In this document: positions 11,151-21,263 of the stretch, in pieces
How positions within the stretch are numbered: position 1 is the first letter of the stretch
How the letters are laid out: the number at the start of each line of letters is the position of its first letter
Source: Escarpia spicata
Lineage: Eukaryota > Annelida > Polychaeta > Sabellida > Siboglinidae
Direction of reading: 5' to 3'
Assembly: GCA_963995525.1 (NCBI GenBank)
Contig: OZ023214.1
Coordinates: forward strand, 53,997,339 to 54,061,338
Length of the DNA: 64,000 nt
Notes under the pieces: generated by a model
The model's database searches: none
Seen by the model: only the letters and a program-made list of their open reading frames with translations
Told to the model about the DNA's origin: nothing
Program-made: the position numbers and the translations under genes

Positions 11151-11357
11151 GTAACCAGACGTTATGTCTCTCTTAAAGTCCGTGGCTTGTATCAACACAC
11201 GACGTCTCTGCAGCCGATATTACGAGTGCTGATATAACAGATGGAGGCAGTCCCAATTGACTTCTGGTTTTGTCGGCAATTACAACGGCGGTGTTGTGAG
11301 AGTGTTTCTAGCCTCTCTATCTGTGTGTTCGTGGCCGCTGGCCTCTTCCCCGCCACA

Positions 11358-11365
11358 TATATAAG
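11358..11365 (+). promoter_or_regulatory. TATA-like element TATATAAG
   Basis: TATATAAG lies in a relatively GC-rich patch. It reads as a TATA box best on the plus strand, though the reverse direction (TATATAT) would place it upstream of the minus-strand signal-peptide exon. Direction is undecided. Confidence 0.25.
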
Positions 11366-11707
11366 CAGCGAGTACACCCACCGACGAACTCGCCAGTTCT
11401 GATTACAACTCGTAACCCGACCCCTGCCTTTGTTGTCGTCGATGGACGAGAGACAATCGGCATTCTCAAGCTGCATGCGTGGTTAATAATAGTCCCTCCC
11501 AGATTGGTCCGTCGTCCTACCCGCGGCCAAAAGACTTGACGACACAACGACTAAGACATCGCGACGGAAGATGATTCTTATGAACTGTCGTAGTTGTCCT
11601 CCCGCTATATAGATCTTTCATTTTGTTGTTCAAACATTTTAATTTGTTTTCGTAATTAAGGCTAATTTATTTGTTTTGACCATCCTGAGCACTTAAAAGC
11701 TGAGGTC

Positions 11708-11815
11708 GCGCAATGACAACGAGAGAGCTGGCGGAAGACCGCACGGGATGGAGGATACTTTGGGGGAATGATTGCAACATTACGATGTACCCCAGACTAT
11801 TTATGTCGCAGGAAC
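11708..11815 (+). pseudogene. LINE C-terminal relic (weak)
   Basis: The short segment encodes RELAEDRTGWRIL and then ATLRCTPDYLC in an adjoining frame. That resembles the extreme C-terminus of RTE-like LINE proteins (A.DR..WR...). It is only about 35 codons long, so this is tentative. Confidence 0.3.
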
Positions 11816-11850
11816 AGTACATCATCATTATCATCATCAGCACTTAGCGT

Positions 11851-11918
11851 TGTAGATTCCTCGTGGTTTCCATGTAGAAGGATGAGGTTAGATTACTGTA
11901 CTGTTACACTGCTCTTGC
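11851..11918 (+). repeat. Direct repeat, copy 1 of 2
   Basis: This 68-bp segment (begins TGTAGATTCCTCGTGGTTTC, ends GCTCTTGC) is repeated at 12379-12446 with a few substitutions. The copies bracket the CATC/CCGTC microsatellite. Confidence 0.8.
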
Positions 11919-12097
11919 CTCATACGCATCACGTAGTCCTCCAACATCAACGACGCAAAGGATCATTCAATATTTGCATTTGAGCTTGACATTAAGTATC
12001 AGTTTTTGATGACAATATGTTATGTTCTATGTTGTTTCTGTTAAAACGTGTGCTTGCAAATCTTATGATAACTGTTCCTATCAAACGCGTTGGGGTT

Positions 12098-12270
12098 ATC
12101 CATCCATCCATCCATCCACTCATCCATCCATCCTTCCATCCATCCACTCATCCATCTACCCGTCCGTCCGTCCGTCCGCCCATCCATCCATCCGTCCGTC
12201 CGTCCGTCCGTCAGTCCGTCCGTCCGTTCGTGCGTCCGTCCACCCGTCCGTCCGCCTGCCCGTTCGTCCG
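12098..12270 (+). repeat. Tetranucleotide microsatellite (CATC)n / (CCGT)n
   Basis: CATC units grade into CCGT units over about 170 bp. They produce long meaningless frames of Pro/Ser/His or Arg/Pro/Ser in all three + frames. Confidence 0.95.
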
Positions 12271-12336
12271 CTCGACATCACACCCGCCCCCACCCACCCA
12301 GCAATCCTCCCATTCATGAATTCATTTCAACCGCCC

Positions 12337-12376
12337 GTCTTTCCTTCCTTCCTTCTTTCTTTCCTTCCTTCCTTCT
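12337..12376 (+). repeat. (CTTC)n microsatellite
   Basis: CTTC/TTCC units over about 40 bp, just upstream of the second direct-repeat copy. A further (CCAT)n run lies at 12480-12497. Confidence 0.9.
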
Positions 12377-12378
12377 GC

Positions 12379-12446
12379 TGTAGATTCCTCGTGGTTCCCA
12401 TGTAGTAGTATTATGTTAGATTACTGTACTGTTGCACTGCTCTTGC
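12379..12446 (+). repeat. Direct repeat, copy 2 of 2
   Basis: Second copy of the 68-bp segment at 11851-11918, offset 528 bp. Confidence 0.8.
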
Positions 12447-12639
12447 TGTTGTTACACTCTACGTCTTGTAATTAATTAATCCATCCATCCATCCACCCAC
12501 ACACCCTTCCACCCGCCAGCCCGACCGATTTTGGTGTCTGTCACCTTGTCCCGTCACTATATGATATTCAAAATGGCATGAAAAAATAAATGACCACCAC
12601 AGAGGTAAATTCTGCATACATTTTGTATATCTCCACTTA

Positions 12640-13220
12640 AAGCAGAACACCAATGGGTACAATAATAGTGTATGTGTCTCAACATACACCTAGAAACATT
12701 CTCCAACGTAAATACGACCTTTATCACTCAGTGTCTGAGGCGTCCATCGTTGATTTAAAAAAGGTGACCATAACCAATCACAGTTGTTTATATATGAACT
12801 TCTAAGACATATAGAGACAGTGGAATTTAATTCCAACACTCACCTCAAAATAGTCTACAAAGCTAGAACTACTCTAATCAGTAGTTTAATCATTGTTTAT
12901 GACGTCCATCTTGGACTTTAAAATGGCAAAATCACAATTTGCCTCATAACGGAATTTACAGAATACCTACAATATTGATTTCAATATGAACAAACACCTA
13001 AAACATTCTCCATAGCCAGCAATACTCTTATTAGTGTGTTGATAAAATCTTAAATTGTCCATCTTGCATTTCAGAATGGCCGGTTTGATATCATAGTTGA
13101 TATTAGTGGGTACAACTACATTTTAGGGAGTATAGATTTTTATTTTAACCTCACTGATAAGAATAGGTGTAACTATCTTAAGATTTTAAGATGGCGACAT
13201 TTAATCAACGATTTCATTTC
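12640..13220 (+). repeat. Tandem array, ~153-bp period, about 4 units
   Basis: The phrases CACCTAGAAACATTCTCC, CACCTCAAAATAGTC and CACCTAAAACATTCTCC recur at about 12687, 12841 and 12989. Each unit also carries GTCCATCTTG-(A/C)-TTT-AAATGGC-like sequence (12742, 12908, 13061). Divergence is high, so the array is old. Confidence 0.55.
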
Positions 13221-13462
13221 TCATACAAATTGTGTTTATCACTTGGTGGGCAATTGCAGTGTTAGATTGTAGGTTGATTTCAAAGTTACAATGAATACAT
13301 AACACCCTAACGTTTGATGTTATACCTTTAATATAAGCATGTAAAAGTAAAAAAAGCCGACGAGTGTCTCGTTTACATCAATCACTACAACAAACATCAC
13401 TGCCTTCTTTGCATTTGCATTGTGATGTGCAGGCTGAGGGAAAATTATATTTCTTATTGTAG

Positions 13463-13795
13463 GACCGCGAAATAGCGCAACGGTAAGAGCTTCGGACTCT
13501 CGAGTGAGAGAATCCGTATTCGAATCCTATGCAGCGGTGTTGAACCTTGGGCAAGTTCGTTTACTCTATATTGCTTCAGTTCACTCTGTACGAATGAGTA
13601 CCTGGCTATAGACAGTGGTGATATTTGTGTACGAATAGTCTTCGCGCATTAATTGCAGCGTGACTGAATGCTTCCCAGAGAAGTCGAGGTGGTGATCGAT
13701 TGAACAGGTCTGCCAGGGCGTAAAGTGTAAAGTGTTTTGAGCAGTCGTGAGGACTGGATACTGCGCTATATAAAAACTTACTTTTACGTCAATTC
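13463..13795 (+). mobile_element. tRNA-derived SINE, copy 1
   Basis: The head has a Pol III A box (TAGCGCAACGG, 13473-13483) and a degraded B box (TATTCGAATCC, 13517-13527). Then comes a tRNA-unrelated body with GGGCAAGTTCGT, a GAATGAGTACCTGGCT block and an AATTGCAGCGTG block. The 3' tail has AAAGTGTTTTGAGCA...GGATACTGCGCTATATAA, the type shared with CR1/L2-like LINE tails. It is about 85 percent similar by eye to the copy at 17884-18215. Confidence 0.85.
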
Positions 13796-13799
13796 CTGC

Positions 13800-15870
13800 G
13801 TAAGTTTTAGGCGTATTTCATAACTAAGATCTATCAGTTTTGGTATAATTTTAGTTGCTCTCCTCTGTACTCTTTCTACATATCTATGTTTTTCTTGCGA
13901 TATGGCCTCCACGCTTGTATACAATATTCTAAATGAAGCCTAACTATTGTTTTGTATAACTGTATTATTAGTTCTTTTTTCCTATACTCTGTATTTCGCC
14001 TAATTAATCAAAGGATTTTATTTCTCTTTGAAGCTGCAATTCCGCACTGCTCTGAAACCTTCATATCAGCACTAATGGTTAACGTTAAGTCCTTTTCCTT
14101 TACAGTAGTACTTAGTACAGTATCCCCTTTGTATATTGTATATCTTCTTTCTCATGTCCTGTGTGGAGGCATTTACATTTCCCAAAATTTATTTGCCACT
14201 TTTCAGACCATTTGATCAACCTGTCAATATCTTGTAAATGCTGTTTATCTCCATCACTTTTAATCCTTCTAAACACTTTTGTATCATCTGCAAATTTCAA
14301 CAACTTGTTTGTTATATCATCGTCCAAATCGTTGATATAAATTGAAAATAATATAGGTTCCAGTACTGATCCCTGTGGTATCCCATTCAAAACTGATTTC
14401 CAGTTTGAAACCTCCCCATCAACTACTAACTGGTGTCTTCTGTCAATCAGCCGTTTTTCTATGCAGTTAATTATATATTTTCCTATGCCATGGGCCTTTA
14501 GTTTAAGCAGTAATCTTTGATGTGGCTCTTTGTCGAATGCGTGTTGAAAATCTAAGTAGATGATATCTACTGGTGATCCCTCGTCTACCCACTCAGTGAC
14601 ATCTTCCAAAAAACATAACATGTTTGTTAAGCATAACCTCGCTTTTAGAAATCCATGTAGAGATGGGTTTATCAAGTTATGTTTAAAAAGAACATTCGCC
14701 ATGTGATCTGTAATTAGTCTTTCTAATAACTTGCAAATAACCGATGTTAAATTCACTGGTCTATAGTTCTCTGACTTGTTTCTCGAACCTTTTTTAAATA
14801 ACTGTGTAATGTTTGCATCTTTCCATTCTAAAGGAACCACTCCCTCTTCTTATGACAAATTGAAAACTGTTGCAAGTGGTATGTTTATTTGTTATACAAT
14901 TTCCAGTAGTAGTTTGGGGGGAATCCCATCCACTCCAGGTGATTTATTATCCTTCATAGCCCTTATTTTCTTAGCTACCATTTCCGGGGTTACAATTAAT
15001 TGTCCTAAATAGTCTGAATCTGCCCCCTTGAACTTAGCCTCTGGAACTGGCAGTGAACTAATGTCTTCTCTGGTAAACACTGAACTAAATTACTCATTCA
15101 GGTCTTCTGCCATTAAGAATCCCTCGGACATTATCCAGCACTATCTTCTAGAGGACCGACATTTTCCTGAACTTTCTGTTTGTTCGAAAATACGCATATA
15201 AACTCTTTTTGTTCATATCTTCTCTTTGAATTTCTAATTTCAGCTGTAGCTTGGCTAAGTGCTTCTTTGTAAATGTTGTAGTCTTCATCATTTACAGTAC
15301 GTCTATATGACTTCCACATCGTTTGTTTGTACTTAATTTTTCTAAAGGCTTCTTTCGATGTGTTTCTTTTTGGATCGTGTCCCTTGTTTTTTCAAGGGAA
15401 TAAATTTATCGATGACGCACTCAATTTCACTCTTTAATATATTTCAGCATTCTGTTGCTGTTTATTCTTAAGTGTATTATTCCAGTCTATCTTTGCTAAA
15501 TATTTCCTCATGTCCTTATATATTCCTGTGTGGAAATGTCTCCTGCATGCCTTTTATTATTCCTTTGTGATTTTACTTTGATGATACAATGTATCTTGTT
15601 GTGATCACTACTCCCCAGTGGCTCACATATCTTGACATTGTCAACTAATTCATTTTGTGAGGACAAAACTATGTTACATCAAACAGCTTCTTCGCAATCT
15701 CATAATATTTCGCAAGCCTGGGTAGATTCTTTAATATATAAAATAATTCCACCTCCCCTTCTTCCTATTCTATGTTTGTTAAACATTATATATCCTGTCA
15801 GTCCCAATTTGGTATCCGATCTATTGGTGGTGGTCCATGATTCGGTTATGTAAACTTTATGACAAATCTC
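13800..15870 (-). pseudogene. CR1 LINE, broken copy of the family at 36.9-40.2 kb
   Basis: The minus strand matches CR1 ORF2 at 37.2-40.1 kb closely. It starts near 15870 at the ESWATTDISD-equivalent region, skips most of the endonuclease, and resumes at the YKEALNQATAEIRNSKR-equivalent (about 15320-15210). The RT follows, with VPLEWKDANI (14840), VDIIYLDFQHAFDKEP (about 14540), GSVLEPILFSIYINDL and KFADDTKVF (about 14280). It stops near 13804 at the DLSYEIRLK-equivalent, so about 100 codons and the 3' UTR are missing. Frameshifts, stops and internal deletions kill it. Loss of the 3' end is unusual for a LINE and implies a later deletion; the SINE ends immediately beside the breakpoint. Confidence 0.85.
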
Positions 15871-16249
15871 GCTTAAAGGGTCCGTTTTGTTCCCCTACAT
15901 TCAATTAAAAAAAAATCTATCTACATGCATGCATACATATATGCATGCATAAATACATACCTACATACCATGTATACATACGTACATAGCCAAATACAAA
16001 ATAATACGATTATTTTACGAGTGTATGTTAAAGAACAGAAACATAATCCATATTTAACATACTTTGGGATTAAAATTATGTGCTTCAGTAGGATACATTA
16101 ATTCACTATTATCAATAATATCGATACATGAAGAAGTGTAACACCCACTGTAAACCCATTAATGTTTGGATGTCTTATAAGAATGATTGTTCATAACTTT
16201 GTTAATATCATTTGCATGTTATTGCCAGCCATATTTATTTTTTATTTAG
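15871..16249. other. No gene seen; CATA/CATG-rich simple sequence
   Basis: A run of ACATGCATGCATACATA-type simple sequence at about 15920-15985, then AT-rich DNA. Confidence 0.4.
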
Positions 16250-16380
16250 CTTAGAACATCAATGGACAAGTCCACGCCAGGATGTAACAAGATATTAAAC
16301 TGCCAATTCGTCGTTCGTATCACATCCATCTGGGAAACAGAATATGAGACGAGCATCGCCAAGAAGCAGTGAAATCGAGG
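16250..16380 (+). CDS. Candidate internal or 5' exon with strong splice sites
   Basis: A pyrimidine-rich acceptor (TTATTTTTTATTTAG, AG at 16248-16249) and a near-perfect donor (CGAGG|GTAAGTAC, GT at 16381-16382) bracket 131 bp. Frame 1 is open for 40 codons and then hits TGA near the end. In another frame, ATG at 16344-16346 begins MRRASPRSSEIE and runs open through the donor. The simplest reading is a 5' exon with its start codon about 37 bp before the donor. No downstream exon was identified, so gene identity is unknown. Confidence 0.35.
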
Positions 16381-16828
16381 GTAAGTACGAGATGGACTGA
16401 AGTTCCTGATTCTATCATGCGGATGCGATTTTAATTAAAGTGTTAGATGCCGACTTGGAAGGTAATATAACCAATACAAATAAATGTCATGTTTTTCAAA
16501 ATACGTGACAGACGCCATACGTTTATTGCATAGTTGGATTAATCACCTACAGTATTACGCGCAAGATAAGTTGTAGACTAAAGCTGTACCCAAAGCAGCT
16601 TTGTTCAAGTGTGAGAGAAGCGGAGCGGCTTTGTCAGAACACATAAAAAGCAAATCCTAATTCTTTCCCAGTGAAACTAATATTATTACGCAGTCAGTGT
16701 GTTCCTAATCCCAGTTTAATTATTGTAGCTCGAGCTTCATGTTCACATAATCAATATTGCTTACGATCACAGACATGTGCGTACGAACGAATGTACTTGC
16801 GTGCATACATGTATATATGCATAATTGT

Positions 16829-16914
16829 ATGCATGTATGCATGCATGTATGTATTTATGTATGTATGTATGTATGTATGTATGTATGTATGTATGTATGT
16901 ATGTATGTATGTAT
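16829..16914 (+). repeat. (ATGT)n microsatellite
   Basis: Mostly perfect TATG units. A second run of the same unit lies at about 17190-17245. Confidence 0.95.
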
Positions 16915-17189
16915 TTGAGAACAATGGGCTCAAGTATCCTCTGTTAAGGTTTTGGAACATGAGCGAAGACCCTAATGCACTGGCAACGGAGTATAGGTGG
17001 CGAATGTGAACCCTAAACCTAGACATCTGATAAAATCAGTTTAGTCCTTTCGGGTAGATGGTCTTCTCTGCAAAACAATTTTTGTAAATTAAACCTAAAA
17101 AAGAAAAAACATGTATGATTAATGGTACATCTAAATAACGACTATCGGTCTACAACGGAGACGAGAATACGTGATTATCCAGTCATGGC

Positions 17190-17245
17190 GTATGCATGTA
17201 TGTATGTATGTATGTATGTATGTACGTATGTATGTATGTATGCAT
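17190..17245 (+). repeat. (ATGT)n microsatellite, second run
   Basis: TATG units with one ACGT interruption, about 280 bp after the first run. Confidence 0.9.
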
Positions 17246-17429
17246 GAATTGGTTCACTGATGGAATCGTGCTTGGACTCCAAATTAAATTCCATACATAT
17301 TGCTCGCAGTGTCATGCGTTTGCCCACGGCAATCAACCAGCTTTATTTCGCATTCGTCTACGTCTACAACTATGTCTCTGTATTAATTGGCAAACATCCT
17401 AAGGTCATTACGCCAATATGGAGTGTGTG

Positions 17430-17600
17430 CAATAGCACTGCAGGAACTTTATATGTGTCTGCCCAGTCTAGTTTTAAAAGTATCCACCGTCGCTGCAGAC
17501 ACAAGTGTTTTGCACAGATTGTTCCAGTTCTTTAAATAGTTCTATTGAAACCGCTGTTGGCGTAAACTTGTGTCCTGACATCTGAATAAATCACTCACTG
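17430..17600 (-). pseudogene. LINE 3'-terminal ORF relic
   Basis: The minus strand reads HKFTPTAVSIELFK and then, in a shifted frame, NWNNLCKTLVSAATVDTFK followed by a TRLGRH end. This matches the common C-terminus of CR1-like LINE ORF2 (WNSLP..VV.A.TV..FK.RLDRH). It is about 50 codons long, with frame breaks. Confidence 0.55.
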
Positions 17601-17883
17601 TGACAATTGAGAAAACAATGGGGTATACGAAAAACTTGAGTGCTGCGAACAAGTATTTCCCATCGTGTTTCTCAATGTCTATGAATATCAGGAAGCGTTC
17701 ATTGTCCATCAGTCCGAACGGACCGTATGACGGTCCTGAGCTGATCGATGTTGGGCCAACGAAGTACCATTAAAACTTATGCAGTAGCCATCATTGGCCA
17801 AGTCATATCTTGCTAGCAGAGCTTCAGGAATATTAACATGCTATAAAACATGCTCGGGTATTTTCGTTGGCCCCTGGTCTTCG

Positions 17884-18215
17884 TGGGTCCAAGCGCTGTG
17901 GTACAGTAACTAGAGCTTCGGACTCTCAACCGAGAGAACCCGGGTTCGAATCCTGTGCGACGGTGTCGAACTTTGGGCAAGTTCGTCCACTATACGCTGT
18001 TCCGGTTCATTCAGCTGTATGAATGAGTACCTGGCTGTAGGCAGTGGTAGATATTTATGTACGAATAGTCTTCGCACATTAATTGCAGCGTGGCTGGATG
18101 CTTCCCAGAGAAGTCGAGATGGTGTTCGATTGAACAGGTCTGCTAGGCAATAAAGTGTAAAGCGCTTCGACTAGGCCAGAGGACTGGGTATATAAGAACT
18201 TACCTTTAACATACC
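17884..18215 (+). mobile_element. tRNA-derived SINE, copy 2
   Basis: Same family and orientation as the copy at 13463-13795. The B box is perfect (GGTTCGAATCC, 17943-17953) and an A-box-like TGGTACAGTAA lies at 17899-17909. The body carries GGGCAAGTTCGT, GAATGAGTACCTGGCT and AATTGCAGCGTGG. The tail has AAAGCGCTTCGA and then a short ACCTTTA repeat. Confidence 0.85.
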
Positions 18216-18690
18216 TTTACGTGACTATGCTGCCAATTGGTTAATCCGCCACTGGGTAGGGATAGACTGTAGTCCATTTCATTTATAAAATAACTATGTT
18301 TGAACACCCTTTATGATGACGTTATAATAAACATGGATTTATATTGCAATGACGTCATTATTACATCATACCAGAACCAAAGCACTTAGATCTAGTTTAT
18401 ATTGACATTCTATAGCTGAACTATGTTCACACCTGGGGAATTGCTGCAATGATGGTTTTCTAAACGTATATAGCATAACAATGTGAAATCCAGTTGATTG
18501 TCTGCGTTAGAGTGTGGGTGACTTGTGTCTAGGGTTGTCTCATCTGAGGACCAACAGTTTTCAGCTTGGACTGGATGGAATGCTGTGAATTCTGAAAACA
18601 AGTTTCCGGTGACAACTATCGAACAACTACCCCTACTACCTGCTCCAGCACATTAATTCGACATATTATCGACAGTTATCCACCAGCTAC
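18216..18690. other. No gene seen
   Basis: No recognisable coding segment. A 63-codon minus-strand frame at 18410-18601 has no supporting features. Confidence 0.35.
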
Positions 18691-18699
18691 AGATTATTG

Positions 18700-19190
18700 T
18701 AAAGCAGTTGAACCAGTGCCATGTAGTACTTACACTTGACGAAGCTTTGTACTTCATAGCGAAGGAACTTCCGTGGAAATACCATGAAGAATTCAACAAT
18801 GTCGTGCTGTGCCAAACAAAATGGGATATCTGAATGTCGGTGAAAGTAAAACATACTATACTTGAAATACTTGAAAACATCGCACCAGAAAAATTCTAGT
18901 TTTACATACATTATGTGGTTCTGGGTTACGTCATTCTCAAGACACCGGAATAAGAGGCGCTGACGGGCACAATCTTTAAAAATGGCGGACATATGAATGT
19001 CGGCGAAGGTCAAAAGCAATATATTTATAATTGCCGTACTTGAAGAACAATATCTTGGCGTTAATTATGAAGTTCTAGGTTACGCTGTTCCGAAGATAAG
19101 GGACTAATAAGCTTTGGCAGGCGCCATGTTTAAACCAATGACGATTATTTAAATGTCAATGTAAATTACCAAGTGGTGCAGTAAGCGTGA
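18700..19190 (+). repeat. Tandem array A, ~160-bp period
   Basis: GAATGTCGGTGAAAGT (18832), GAATGTCGGCGAAGGT (about 18994) and AAATGTCAATGTAAA (about 19153) mark successive units. GGTTCTGGGTTACGTCATTC (18917) and AGTTCTAGGTTACGCTGTTC (about 19071) give the same spacing. Confidence 0.55.
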
Positions 19191-19194
19191 ATCC

Positions 19195-20040
19195 AATGTC
19201 AAACAAGGTCACCATCAAACGATCAATTTTAGAAATTGGGCGCTTCCGAAAACTTCGTATTATTACAATGGCTATCTAGCTACTTTATTTAACTAGAAAA
19301 TGGCCATGTCATACATTATTGGAAAGCGTATTGTCTTACCTTCAATATAAAGTACGACATATGATGCTGTATCCAGGAATGAAAAGAGCGCCAAAAAGGT
19401 CAAACAAGGTCACCCATCAAATGACGAATATTCGAAAGTTTAAAATGCCGCGAACACCGTTATGTTACACCGACTGTGTGTCTACTTCACGACTACGAAC
19501 AAATCATACACTGTATGAAAGGAAAATTTATCTCCGTCAAAATGCGGTATGACATGCCGCTGTGAGGTAAAGCTGTTTGTGTTGAGCGGCGTTCAAACAG
19601 GGTCACCGTCAATTGATGGATGTTGGAAATTGCGCTATTCCGCAAACGTTACACAATTTCATTGGTTGCGTATATCTACGTCACCTACATACTCATGGCC
19701 ATGTCTTATACCATTGAAAAGCATAATTTATCCACGTGAAAAGGAGATATAACGTCGTACCATCAAATGATGCAGTTGCGTGTAGTGAAGGTCAAACAAG
19801 ATCACAATCAATTTATTAATATTCAAGATTGCGCCATAAACGTTATACAATTACAATGTTTGCCTATCTATTTGCCAAAGCACACAAGGCAACATCATAT
19901 ACCATTGGAAAACTCATTGTGTCCTCGTCAAAATTAGGTATTGCATGGGACTGTTTAATAAAGCTACAATTATGTGAAGCGGACGTTGAACAAGGTCACC
20001 ATCGATGTAGTTACCATTTATGTTTTACAACACCTTGAAA
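19195..20040 (+). repeat. Tandem array B, ~197-bp satellite, about 4-5 units
   Basis: GTCAAACAAGGTCACC or variants begin units at about 19199, 19398, 19591, 19790 and 19989. Each unit then has ACGTTATACAATT-like, CATGTCATA..ATTGGAAAGC-like and CGTCAAAATG(A/C)GGTAT-like blocks in fixed order. The same satellite recurs at 62.8-63.5 kb. Short open frames inside are by-products of the repeat. Confidence 0.75.
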
Positions 20041-20154
20041 GCGATTTTCTTTTCTACAAAATAATCTATCTACAAAATAATCAATCATCACAAAGGATTG
20101 GTGAGTCAATTTGCTGATGCTACTAGAAACATTCTACCCACCTGTACTTTCTAT

Positions 20155-20600
20155 TCACTGTCATCGTCGTCATCGTCACGTAGAACGTCTTGCTCGGCAG
20201 TATAATTTGGGTTTCCACAGTTTTCTTTCCCATGACATGTGCACAGCTCTGTGAATCACAAACTGTCCTAACTGCATGAACATTTGATTGTGCAGCGACA
20301 CCTACTTGAGCAGGAACAGATGAGTCCTTCCAGGAGCTCTGACACTATTGGACCTTTGAAGAAGACAGGTACAAGTTTGTAATTATTTCTCTCCCATCTG
20401 TACTGCAGTGAGGACCCAACATCTGGCTTAGCCACATGTGAAGACATCCAAATCTTCGTTTACCACTGTGCCCGCCTTGCATGTTCCTCGGAACTTGCTT
20501 CACATGGGGGAAGCTTCGCCAACGACCTGTCCTTCTTGTTGATAAGTCTTAACCGCAAACGGTTGAGGTTGACAACGCTGCTGGAGTCGGAGTTGCGCAT
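20155..20600 (-). pseudogene. FEN/PIN-like nuclease-family gene, C-terminal part (split by CR1)
   Basis: Minus strand from about 20600: NLNRLRLRLINKKDRSLAKL, then PPCEASSEEHARRAG, continuing through frame breaks. A Cys-rich tail is visible when frames are combined near 20320-20240. This is the usual C-terminal layout of the large invertebrate family whose nuclease core lies at 25.06-25.96 kb: a hydrophobic/basic helix, a PP(S/C)..S...H..RA motif and a terminal Cys cluster. The upstream part of the same gene resumes only beyond the CR1 insertion, at 24989. An acidic Asp-rich C-terminus (GAC/GAT codons, 20160-20180) ends it. Several frameshifts show it is a pseudogene. Confidence 0.5.
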
Positions 20601-21263
20601 GCGTCAGGTGTAGTCCATTCCGATTTTCCCGCTCCGCTATTATAGATTATTTTCACGATTTCTAAACGTTTTTATTGCTGATAACTGTGCGAGGTACTAT
20701 TTTAGATATACCAGAATATATCTGCGATCAAATCAGCCTAAGACACGATTTGACAAAGGCTTAGTCTTAGCTTCCATAACAACCAGTTCAAAACAAGATG
20801 GCGAATCTGTAAACAACATAAATAAAACGCGCCAAAATCAAATCGCTCCCAAAACAACCCAAACATCAATCCATTCACAAAGTTTACGTATTATACTATT
20901 ACCAATGCGGATTGTAGGCTATCAGTAACAAACAAGAAATCAACACAATACACAATACAATAAACTGTCTACTAACTGGCATTTCACCAAGACGTCCTTT
21001 TCTCAGTGTCGCCCTGGGGCCCAACCAGGGTGAAGAACTTCATTTAATCTGCACTGCACTAAGCGTCTTGAAACTCATTCACATGTCTTCCTATAATTTG
21101 TAAGTTTAAAAAAAAAAAAATACTGCAGCCTGTAAAACCCGGACAAAAGAATCATTGGGTAAATATTTGTATTATTAATTTTAAATATAATTTGATTACG
21201 TCTATGTAATATTTTACTGCGCTTTTTTTATAAAGACTGATTTATATTTACTAAAATTTTACA

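Noticed and set aside
12017..12405. Three overlapping 97-127-codon frames rich in Ser/Pro/His
   Set aside because: They are translations of the CATC/CCGT microsatellite.
19195..20040. CRISPR-like spaced repeats
   Set aside because: Units are ~197 bp and imperfect with no short exact repeat and unique spacers; a eukaryotic satellite fits.
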